This document shows, piece after piece, positions 44,677 to 51,756 of a DNA stretch of 64,000 nucleotides. The position numbers and the translations under genes were made by a program. The DNA is from Calditrichota bacterium. Its GTDB lineage: Bacteria; Calditrichota; Calditrichia; RBG-13-44-9; J042. The notes under the pieces are model-generated. The model ran no database searches. It was not told the DNA's origin and saw only the letters and a list, made by a program, of their open reading frames with translations. The stretch covers positions 1 through 64,000 of the forward strand of contig JAADJD010000051.1 of assembly GCA_013150955.1 (NCBI GenBank). The letters run 5' to 3'. Each line of letters opens with the position of its first letter. The first letter of the stretch is position 1.

Positions 44677-45870
44677 TTACGGGATGTACCCGTGTTCCAG
44701 ATTGAGCAGGGATTCGCGATCATCAAACTGATTGTTCCAGGACTGATCGATGGAATAGACAAATCCAAACTGAATGCGGGTATCGCTTTCGCCGTACAGT
44801 GCCCGAAGATCGCCGTTGAATTGGCGAAATTGCACCTGAGCCACCGCATCGAAATTGTCTCCCAGCCGGTAAAACAGATTGGCCACCAGCTGAAATTGAT
44901 CCGTTTTGTTTTGCAGATCGGGAAAGGTTTTGTAGCCGGCGGAAAGGGCCACCTGGAGTGCCGGACGTTCCAGTTTGCGCAACAGGTAACGGAAAGAAGC
45001 AAACGTGGCCAGTGCCCGTGCCCGCGTCAACGTGAAGAAGTCGGTCACCTGTTTGACTTCTTCGAAACCGACATTGTAAATCGCCTGCGCGCGAAAATCC
45101 ACGAAATGAATGGGATCGGGCTTCAGGTTTATAACGAAAGAGGTGGTCACGTTCTTCAGGGCACGATCCCAGCGACTCCGGTAGCCCGGCCGATCGGTTA
45201 AAAAATTGTTGAATCCGATACCCACCTGTTGAATAAGCGGGCGATTCCAGAGCTGGGTGGGGGGTACCCGGTATTGCAGCGAAAATCCAATGGCGTTTAA
45301 ACTGAAATCGGTTTCCGCAGTGGCGGGTGGTTGCGGCGTCTCCGTAAAATGTTCTCCGTGGATACGCAACCAGACGCGCTGGTTAAAAATATGCGCGTAT
45401 TCCAGGACGTTTCCGTATTGGTGATCTTCCGTGTTTTCTCCCGAGGAGAAGGGATTAAGCACGTCGGTGAATTCCAGCGCATCGTCGTCGCGCAGGGTGG
45501 GGAATTCAATCATGGCGCTGCGCACGCGCGATCGCCCCAATTTAATAATGTTAGACTGATCCTCCAGCAGAATAAACGTCTGGTGGAAAAACAGCTGTCC
45601 CAGATCCGATTCCGCATCCGGGAATTGGAATCCAATCACCAGTTGACCGCGGAATTTGTTGTACAGCTTCTGCCGAAAACCGGTGAGCAGTCCCGTATCC
45701 GAAAAATCGTTCACCGCAGTGGTGGTCTTGTGGGCCAGAATGTCCGTGTTAAACGACACCACGCCCCTGGCACCCAGCTGAATTTCCGGATCCACCTGGG
45801 CGGAGGCCCCTGCCCACACACTTAACATCACGAACAGCACCAGCAGGTGCATCTGTTTTTTCAAACGCAT
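44677..45870 (-). CDS. Exported beta-barrel-like protein next to multicopper oxidase
   Basis: This 397-residue protein has a signal peptide (about 1-24, ending AGASA). Its sequence alternates polar and hydrophobic residues with many Phe, Gln and Arg, as in outer-membrane barrels. I do not recognise the family. It has no His- or Met-rich metal-binding run, unlike CopB. It starts 32 bases after the multicopper oxidase stop, so the two are co-transcribed. A role as the outer-membrane partner of the oxidase, like CopB with CopA, is suggested by position only. Confidence 0.65.
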   Translation of the reverse strand: MRLKKQMHLLVLFVMLSVWAGASAQVDPEIQLGARGVVSFNTDILAHKTTTAVNDFSDTGLLTGFRQKLYNKFRGQLVIGFQFPDAESDLGQLFFHQTFILLEDQSNIIKLGRSRVRSAMIEFPTLRDDDALEFTDVLNPFSSGENTEDHQYGNVLEYAHIFNQRVWLRIHGEHFTETPQPPATAETDFSLNAIGFSLQYRVPPTQLWNRPLIQQVGIGFNNFLTDRPGYRSRWDRALKNVTTSFVINLKPDPIHFVDFRAQAIYNVGFEEVKQVTDFFTLTRARALATFASFRYLLRKLERPALQVALSAGYKTFPDLQNKTDQFQLVANLFYRLGDNFDAVAQVQFRQFNGDLRALYGESDTRIQFGFVYSIDQSWNNQFDDRESLLNLEHGYIP

Positions 45871-45902
45871 TTTTCTTTCTCCTGATTATTCATGGTTACA
45901 CG

Positions 45903-47093
45903 TTACTCATCCAGGGCCACGTTGGGAAGATTGGTCAGGCCCATCTTTTTCGCCATCATGTTCAGTTCGGTTTCTTCGACGGGGAGGTCTTCGTAAACCA
46001 GGGCCAGCAAATTACCGCCGGGATACAGACCGTTATTGGTAACCCGCGAGGTGTCATGATCGTGGAATGTCCAGATGCCCCGGTTTTTTCCTTCGATGAT
46101 GATATCCGCAGTTTTCCCCGGACTCAATCGCATGGTGTTCATTTGCCAGGGTTGTGGAATGGGCAGCCCGTCGTCCGCTACCAGCCAGAAGTCATGCCCG
46201 TGAAGGTGCAGGAAATATTCCAGTTGCCCGGCGTTAATCAGGCGCACGCGAATGGTTTCCCCGGTGCGAATGTACAGGTTGGGCGTCATGGGATATGATT
46301 TTCCATTCACGGTAAACCAGTTGGGCTGAGGCAGATCGGATCGCGAACGGCGACTCACCACGTATGGCGGCAGGTAGCCTTCCTCCACCGCTTTGACGAA
46401 TTCTTCTTTGGTGTTGAACACGGCAAATCGTTTCTTGTCGAAACGACCGGTTTTCATCAGGTACATGCGTTCCTTCATGCGCTCCAGCATGGCGTTCAAT
46501 TCGTTGCGGATGAAGTTGCTGTCGTGTGCGGAGTAAATCAGGGTGTATTCCCTTTCGTAGGGAAACTTTTTTCGGATGGGATCATCGTCGTTTTCGATGA
46601 TAAAGCTTCCGTACATTCCGGACTGCATGTGTAGCAAGGTGCCCCAGTGGCAGTGGTAAAAATGGGTGCCGTACGGTTCGGCCACAAACTCGTACACAAA
46701 TTCCTGACCGGGCATGACGGGCATCTGGGTTACGTAGGGAACCCCATCCATCCGCCAGGGAACGTGCAGGCCGTGCCAGTGAATGGTGTGGTTCAGTTCG
46801 GTCTTGTTTTTAAAAATCACCCGAACCTTGTCTCCCTGTTTCACCCGAATCTCCGGGCCGGGAATTTGATTGTTGAACGCCAGCGTGTGAAACCGAAAAC
46901 CCGGAACTACCTCGTGCTGAAAAATGTCAATGAACAGGTGGAATTCCTTCACGTCGCCGTCCATTCGGGGTTCCAGTGGTGTGGGGAACCGTTGTGTGTT
47001 GGCGGCCCGGACTTCTTTGCTGAGAAGATAATTGGGCATCAGCATGGCCGCCGATAACACCGTGGTGGTTTTTAGAAAATCGCGTCGATTCAT
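45903..47093 (-). CDS. Tat-exported two-domain multicopper oxidase, type C layout
   Basis: This 396-residue cupredoxin-fold oxidase has a Tat signal (RRDFLK at residues 3-8). Domain 1 has HTIHWHGLH (His105, His107 for the trinuclear site) and YHCHWGTLLHMQSGM (His147, Cys148, His149, His155, with Met157/Met160), supplying the type 1 copper Cys. Domain 2 has LHLHGH (His296, His298) and FHDHDTS (His344, His346), where the Cys is replaced by Asp345. So the type 1 copper is in domain 1 only, the arrangement called type C in two-domain oxidases such as Nitrosomonas europaea blue copper oxidase. It probably oxidises Cu(I) or other metals or phenols in the periplasm. A GGAGGAA site precedes the ATG. 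Confidence 0.87.
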   Translation of the reverse strand: MNRRDFLKTTTVLSAAMLMPNYLLSKEVRAANTQRFPTPLEPRMDGDVKEFHLFIDIFQHEVVPGFRFHTLAFNNQIPGPEIRVKQGDKVRVIFKNKTELNHTIHWHGLHVPWRMDGVPYVTQMPVMPGQEFVYEFVAEPYGTHFYHCHWGTLLHMQSGMYGSFIIENDDDPIRKKFPYEREYTLIYSAHDSNFIRNELNAMLERMKERMYLMKTGRFDKKRFAVFNTKEEFVKAVEEGYLPPYVVSRRSRSDLPQPNWFTVNGKSYPMTPNLYIRTGETIRVRLINAGQLEYFLHLHGHDFWLVADDGLPIPQPWQMNTMRLSPGKTADIIIEGKNRGIWTFHDHDTSRVTNNGLYPGGNLLALVYEDLPVEETELNMMAKKMGLTNLPNVALDE

Positions 47094-47462
47094 AAACTAT
47101 TCCTCCTATGGAAAGTGATGAATTTGATTCAAATTACGGATTTTAACTTTGCGATGCAAATTTTTGTAGTCAATGGACTTAAATAGGAAATATGGAGCAC
47201 GCCCCATGGCCGAATGTATCCGGGGAAGTCCCGCCGACACCGTAAGGGGTGGCCTTTTAATACGCAATTACTCCTTTTTTCCTTTGACAGATTTAAAGCC
47301 GGATTGTATTTCAATATTTGTGCCAGTAAATCTTCTTTGCGAAGTGTGAAGGAATAGCCGCGTTTTTGGGGGAATCCGCTCCAGGGGATCCATTATTTTG
47401 TTGGGATATTCCACAGAGGCGGGGTGAGCCTGTAGAATAGTCTACACAGGCGGCGGGGGTGT

Positions 47463-47510
47463 TGGGATTTCGGATTTCGGATTTCGGATTTCGAATTTCG
47501 GATTTGGGGA
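47463..47510 (+). repeat. GGATTTC heptamer tract
   Basis: GGATTTC and close variants (GAATTTC) repeat in tandem about six times, then decay into GGATTTGGGGA. It opens the repeat-rich part of the gap 47094-48375, which holds no gene. The first part of the gap, 47094-47450, shows no recognisable feature beyond the promoter region of the oxidase. Confidence 0.8.
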
Positions 47511-47571
47511 GGATTTGGGGATTTCTCGGGGTGTTGCTATGGGTTGATGTTGTTTCGCGCTTTCGGGGCGG

Positions 47572-47821
47572 ATGAATGTGCCGGAATTTCAGTGGGAAAC
47601 CATTTGCCCGAAGGGCAAAAAGAGGTTAGCCCCACGCATCGCGTGGGGGAAACATCACATGTGGGATTGCGGATTACGGATTTCCGATTTCGGATTTCGA
47701 ATGTCGGATTTTGGATTTGGGATGTTGGTCAGGAACTGCGGCTCATGTAACGTGTTAACTGACGAATGCACACAAACACAAATGGGCACCAATCATTACC
47801 AATCCCTTGAAAACGAGCGCT
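47572..47821 (+). repeat. REP-like double-hairpin module plus long inverted-repeat arm (left)
   Basis: TTTGCCCGAAGGGCAAA (47613-47629) and CCCCACGCATCGCGTGGGG (47640-47658) are hairpins joined by AAGAGGTTAG. They are followed by more GGATTTC-type heptamers. The stretch from about 47684 to 47821, including CATGTAACGTGTTAACTGAC, recurs in inverted orientation at 51149-51283, with about 90 bases matching without a difference by eye. Together the two arms bracket the P1B ATPase/ArsR pair. Small open frames crossing this module are not genes. Confidence 0.8.
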
Positions 47822-47956
47822 CCTGATCTAAAACGAACGAATGCGTAAACCCAATTTTTTACATACAACCGCGAATCCCGCGGACTTATCCTGAAAATGT
47901 CATCAAAAACAATGACACAAAACCCATTTTCATCCAAATAGAATCAGATGGATTTT

Positions 47957-48126
47957 AACCCAAATTATGCTTTAGACCACGAATTGCACGAATTAACACA
48001 AATAAAAACAATAAAATCCATTGGTTCAGATCTGTATGAAAATTCGCTTCGATGTTTATTCGTGATTTTATTGAAATTTTTTGATTCATTCGCGTGATTC
48101 GCGGTTTAATGCATTATCTGGGTTTA
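47957..48126 (+). repeat. CACGAAT-type repeat, copy F
   Basis: This full copy opens AACCCAAATTATGC and ACCACGAATTGCACGAATTA and ends CATTCGCGTGATTCGCGG..CATTATCTGGGTTT. A heavily decayed relative may lie just before it (47860-47945). Confidence 0.8.
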
Positions 48127-48163
48127 ATTCCTATTATGAATTCGTTCACGAATTGCACGAATT

Positions 48164-48333
48164 AACCCAGATTATGCCTTAGCCTACGAATTACACGAAT
48201 AAACACCAATAAAAATAATAAAATGCACTGGATTCTATCTGGATGAAAATATTTTTCCGGATATATTCGCTATTTTGTCGATTTTTTTCGAATTCATTCG
48301 CGTGATTCGTGGTTCAACGCATTATTTGGGTTT
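48164..48333 (+). repeat. CACGAAT-type repeat, copy G
   Basis: This well-preserved copy opens AACCCAGATTATGCCTTAG and CCTACGAATTACACGAATA, has the GCACTGGATTCTATCTGGATG middle and ends CATTCGCGTGATTCGTGG..CATTATTTGGGTTT. An extra end fragment (48334-48367, ATTCGTGTCATTCGTGG) follows and reaches the end of the ATPase gene. Confidence 0.85.
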
Positions 48334-48375
48334 ATTCGTGTCATTCGTGGGCTATTGCATCATTCGGATTGAACA

Positions 48376-50499
48376 CTATCCCCGAAGCATGCGTAGACCG
48401 CTGGCAATGACGGCCAGTTCACTGAGTTCGTGCCCCAGCACGGCCACGGGCAAATGGAATGCTCCGGTAACCGCCCCCACCACCAGAGCCGCAATCACCA
48501 GCGAAGAGAGGATTAAATTTTGCCGAACAACCCGTTGATGGCGACGGGCGAGTTGCAGGGTGTAGACCAGTTTTTGCAGATCATCGGCCATCAGCACCAC
48601 GTCTGCGGTTTCCATGGCCACATCGGTGCCGGCAGCGCCCATGGCCACGCCCACATTAGCCTCCGCCAGCGCCGGTGCATCGTTGATGCCATCGCCTACC
48701 ATTACCAGGTGTCCCGATTCGTGGCGCAGTTGCCGCACCAACCGGCATTTGTCCTCGGGAGACAATCCCGCAAACACCCGATCAATCCCCAGCTCCCGTG
48801 CAATCGCTTTGGCGGTGCGTTCATGATCCCCGGTTAACATGACAACCTGTTGAATCCCCAGCCGGTGCAATTCCTGAATGGCTGTGCGGGCATTGCTTCG
48901 AACCCGATCTTTCAGTCCAATGCAGCCGAGAATTTGGGTGGCGGTGCCCACCAGCACCACCGTCTCTCCCTGTTGCTGATGCGCCTCAACCACCGCTTGA
49001 ATTGTCCGATCCAGAGGGATCTGCTGTTGTTGGAAAAATGTTGGGCTGCCAATATAATAGGGCGTATCGTTTACCACTGCACGGGCGCCGGCTCCTGGAT
49101 AGGCTCGGAATTGCTGCGGCTGCGGAATGGTGAGATCCTGTTGTTTTGCTGCAGCAACAATGGCTCTGGCCAGGGGATGTTCGCTCCCGCTTTCGATGCC
49201 GGCCGCCAGTTGAAGAAGCTCCCGATCGCCCAACCGGCCATCAAAGACCTGGATGGTTGTGACCACAGGCTGCCCGCGGGTCAGGGTACCGGTCTTGTCC
49301 AGAGCCACCACGTTGACCCTGGCCAGTTCTTCCACAAAAATACCCCCTTTGATTAAAACGCCATGCCGGGCCGCGGTGCCCAGGGTAGCCACCATGGTGA
49401 TGGGAATGGAAATGACCAGGGCACAGGGAGCCGCCGCCACCAGGAAGACCGTCGCGCGAAGGGCCCAGGTTGACCAGTCGGCAGAGAGCAAAAGAGGGGG
49501 CAGAGCGGCTATGAAAAATGCGATCAGCAATACGGCCGGACTGTACCAGCGGCCAAATCGTTCAATGAACCGCTGGCTGTTGCCTTTACGTTCCTGGGCA
49601 GCTTCCACCATTTGAATGATACGGGAGAGGGTGTTTTGGGCGAAGGTATGAGTGGCCCGGATTTCCAGCATCCCCTGCTGGTTCAGACTGCCGGCTAATA
49701 CCCGGTCTCCCGGCGATTTCTCCACTGGCAGGCTTTCCCCGGTAATGGGGGATTCGTCCACGCTGGATTGCCCGGCAATGACGATTCCATCGGTGGGCAC
49801 CGTTTGTCCGGGTTTGACAATGAAAACGTCGCCCACCTGGATGGCCTCTGCTGGAATTTCCTGCTCCTGGCCATCCCGTTTCACCACAGCAGTGCGGGGA
49901 GCCAGTTTCATCAACGCCTTGATGGCGGAGCGGGTTTTTTCCTCCGTGTAGCCTTCCGCCGCTTCCGAGATGGAGTACAGAAACACCAGCAGTGCTCCCT
50001 CGGCCGGTTGACCCAGCAGGGTAGCGGCCAGCGCCGCCAGCGCCATCAATAATTCAATGCCCACTTCTTTCTGGTAAAGAAGCTTCTCCACCGCTTCGCG
50101 GACAAAATAGTAACCGCCAATAACCATGGCCATCAGGTAAAGGCCCAAGGAAAAGGACGTCCCCAGCCGGCTTCCCGAAATCCAGCCTGCAAGCAGCAGG
50201 ATGCCCGCACAAACGGAAAACACCACTTTGCGATTTTTCCAGGGCGGCGGTGGAGAGGGAATGCCGCTCCCGCTCAACGGCGGAAATCCCAGCTGATCTA
50301 ATTTTTTGCGGATGATGGATTCGTCCAATAATGCCGGATCGTAGGTGATGTCCACCCGCGCCGTGGCCGGGAAAATACGCAGCTGCTGGATGCCCCTTAA
50401 GGATTGCAGTTTTTTCTGCAGAATGGCCGCCTCGTGCTCGCAATCCAGATTCGCCACTCGCAGGGAAAGTGTCCGGGAGATCGATGGGTTGCGCTTCAT
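48376..50499 (-). CDS. P1B-type heavy-metal ATPase with APC and HE motifs
   Basis: This 707-residue metal-exporting ATPase has an N-terminal HMA-like domain whose usual CxxC is replaced by LDCEHE (Cys20, Glu23). It has the P1B membrane core with an actuator TGES motif (SPITGESLPVEK), phosphorylation site DKTGTL, HP motif SEHPLARAI and hinge GDGINDAPAL. The ion-path motif in the sixth core helix is APC (AAAPCALVIS) instead of CPC or SPC, and the last helices carry GHELSEL, a His-Glu pair resembling the HEGST of the P1B-4 group. The metal cannot be assigned; Zn, Co, Cd or Pb are possible. It overlaps its ArsR regulator gene by 4 bases and the pair is flanked by long inverted repeats. Confidence 0.87.
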   Translation of the reverse strand: MKRNPSISRTLSLRVANLDCEHEAAILQKKLQSLRGIQQLRIFPATARVDITYDPALLDESIIRKKLDQLGFPPLSGSGIPSPPPPWKNRKVVFSVCAGILLLAGWISGSRLGTSFSLGLYLMAMVIGGYYFVREAVEKLLYQKEVGIELLMALAALAATLLGQPAEGALLVFLYSISEAAEGYTEEKTRSAIKALMKLAPRTAVVKRDGQEQEIPAEAIQVGDVFIVKPGQTVPTDGIVIAGQSSVDESPITGESLPVEKSPGDRVLAGSLNQQGMLEIRATHTFAQNTLSRIIQMVEAAQERKGNSQRFIERFGRWYSPAVLLIAFFIAALPPLLLSADWSTWALRATVFLVAAAPCALVISIPITMVATLGTAARHGVLIKGGIFVEELARVNVVALDKTGTLTRGQPVVTTIQVFDGRLGDRELLQLAAGIESGSEHPLARAIVAAAKQQDLTIPQPQQFRAYPGAGARAVVNDTPYYIGSPTFFQQQQIPLDRTIQAVVEAHQQQGETVVLVGTATQILGCIGLKDRVRSNARTAIQELHRLGIQQVVMLTGDHERTAKAIARELGIDRVFAGLSPEDKCRLVRQLRHESGHLVMVGDGINDAPALAEANVGVAMGAAGTDVAMETADVVLMADDLQKLVYTLQLARRHQRVVRQNLILSSLVIAALVVGAVTGAFHLPVAVLGHELSELAVIASGLRMLRG

Positions 50500-50888
50500 T
50501 TTCTGCCTAACAAATGGGTTTTCTGAATCCCGATGGTACAGCGACCGTTTGTTCGCAGTTGCAGGCGTTTCTCGAGCTCGGCCAGGTCACGTTGGGTGAT
50601 ATCCGTATCCAGGGAAGCAATGGCCTGCAGTATGGCCTCCAGAAAAGGAGATCTGGATTCCGGTAACCGAAAATACACCCAGCGTCCGATTTTCTGGCGA
50701 TCCAGCAATCCTGCCTGTACCAGCACTTTCAGATGGCGAGAGATATTGTACTGGGATACTTCCAGGGCGTCGGTGAGTTCGCAAACGCAAAGCTCTTCGC
50801 CGGATCTGGCCAGCAGGTGCAACATGCGAATGCGCGTTTCATCGCTCAGGGCTTTGAATAGGGTTGCCGCGGATGACACATTCATCAT
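50496..50888 (-). CDS. ArsR-family metal-responsive repressor (CxC type)
   Basis: This 130-residue winged-helix repressor has ELCVCEL (Cys34, Cys36) at the start of the DNA-binding motif, followed by SQYNISRHLKVLVQAGLL and the wing GRWVYFRL. The ELCVCxL wording and position match the arsenite site of E. coli ArsR. A further Cys117 near the end could be the third ligand. It ends in an ATGA overlap with the P1B ATPase gene, which it should repress. A GAGG site precedes two adjacent ATG codons (50888 and 50885). Confidence 0.88.
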   Translation of the reverse strand: MMNVSSAATLFKALSDETRIRMLHLLARSGEELCVCELTDALEVSQYNISRHLKVLVQAGLLDRQKIGRWVYFRLPESRSPFLEAILQAIASLDTDITQRDLAELEKRLQLRTNGRCTIGIQKTHLLGRK

Positions 50889-50911
50889 AACCTCACTTGC
50901 TTAGTTGCGTA

Positions 50912-50925
50912 ATTATGCATATAAT
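50912..50925 (-). promoter_or_regulatory. Possible ArsR operator/promoter
   Basis: ATTATGCATATAAT is an imperfect palindrome centred on ATGCAT, 24 bases upstream of the ArsR start, in an AT-rich stretch that could include the promoter -10. ArsR-family operators are often AT-rich palindromes in this position. No direct evidence beyond symmetry. Confidence 0.35.
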
Positions 50926-50962
50926 ATATAGTCAGTAAACATGAATGGCAAGTGATTTTTTG

Positions 50963-51104
50963 AACCCTGATTGTGCGTTAGAATCACGAATTACACGATA
51001 AAAATAATAGAATGCACTGGATTCTATCTGGATGAAAATGTTTTCCCGGATATATTCGCTATTTTGCTGATGTTATTCGAATTCATTCGTGTGATTCGTG
51101 GTTG
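50963..51104 (+). repeat. CACGAAT-type repeat, copy H (internal deletion)
   Basis: This copy opens AACCCTGATTGTGCGTTAG and ATCACGAATTACACGA and then joins directly to TAAAAATAATAGAATGCAC, so it lacks about 12 bases found in other copies. It keeps GGATTCTATCTGGATGAAAA and the CATTCGTGTGATTCGTGG end. Confidence 0.8.
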
Positions 51105-51148
51105 CAGGTAAAAATTATGTTCAAGCATTCGTTCGTTTTAGTTACGGA

Positions 51149-51283
51149 ACGCTCGGTTTCAAAGGATTGGTAATAATTGGTGCTAATTTGTGTGCATTCG
51201 TCAGTTAACACGTTACATGAGCCGCAGTTCCTGACCAACATCCCAAATCCAAAATCCGACATTCGAAATCCGAAATCCGAAAT
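51149..51283 (-). repeat. Long inverted-repeat arm (right), with heptamers
   Basis: Read on the minus strand this segment repeats 47684-47821: the GGATTTC-type heptamers, GGGATGTTGGTCAGGAACTG, then CATGTAACGTGTTAACTGAC and the weaker end near ACCAATCCTTTGAAA. The two arms lie about 3.3 kb apart in opposite orientation and enclose repeat copies F and G, the P1B ATPase, ArsR and repeat copy H. Confidence 0.85.
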
Positions 51284-51376
51284 CCAACATTTGGCATCCA
51301 TCGGCAAATTGGTCTCCCCAGATTATTGTTGCCCTACAGGCAACAGAGGGTATGATAGTGGTGACGTGATAGTCGA

Positions 51377-51675
51377 CCCCACGCGATGCGTGGGGCTAAC
51401 CTCTTTTTGCCCTTCGGGCAAATTGCTTCCACCGTAATCCCGGCGCATTCATCCCGCCCCGAAAGCGCGAAACACCATAAACCCATGGCAACACCCTGAG
51501 CCCCCAACATCCCAAATCCGCAATTCGACATCCGAAATCCGAAATCCCACATGTGATGTTTCCCCCACGCGATGCGTGGGGCTAACCTCTTTTTGCCCTT
51601 CGGGCAAATTGCTTCCACCGTAATCCCGGCGCATTCATCCGCCCCGAAAGGGAAAAACAACATCAATCCATGGCA
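51377..51675 (-). repeat. Two tandem REP-like double-hairpin modules
   Basis: Two copies start at 51377 and 51563, 186 bases apart. Each reads CCCCACGCGATGCGTGGGG (hairpin), CTAACCTCTT, TTTGCCCTTCGGGCAAA (hairpin), TTGCTTCCACCGTAATCCCG and GCGCATTCATC. They are the reverse of the module at 47572-47660. A block of heptamers separates them (51515-51548) and more follow (51705-51740). No gene is present in the gap 50889-51756 other than these repeats and copy H. Confidence 0.85.
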
Positions 51676-51756
51676 ACGCTATCGGAAATGCCTCTCATCC
51701 CCTCAAATCCGAAATCCGAAATTCGCAATCCGAAATCAAATCAACTCCCCATTCTC

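Noticed and set aside
47544..47826. Small open frames crossing the hairpin modules (also 51334-51666)
   Set aside because: They translate the repeated hairpins and heptamers, exist only because the repeat lacks stops in that frame, and recur with the repeat.
51377..51675. Possible CRISPR array from repeated units
   Set aside because: Only two units, 186 bases apart, with palindromic GC-rich hairpins and heptamer tracts between them; no regular short spacers and no cas genes.
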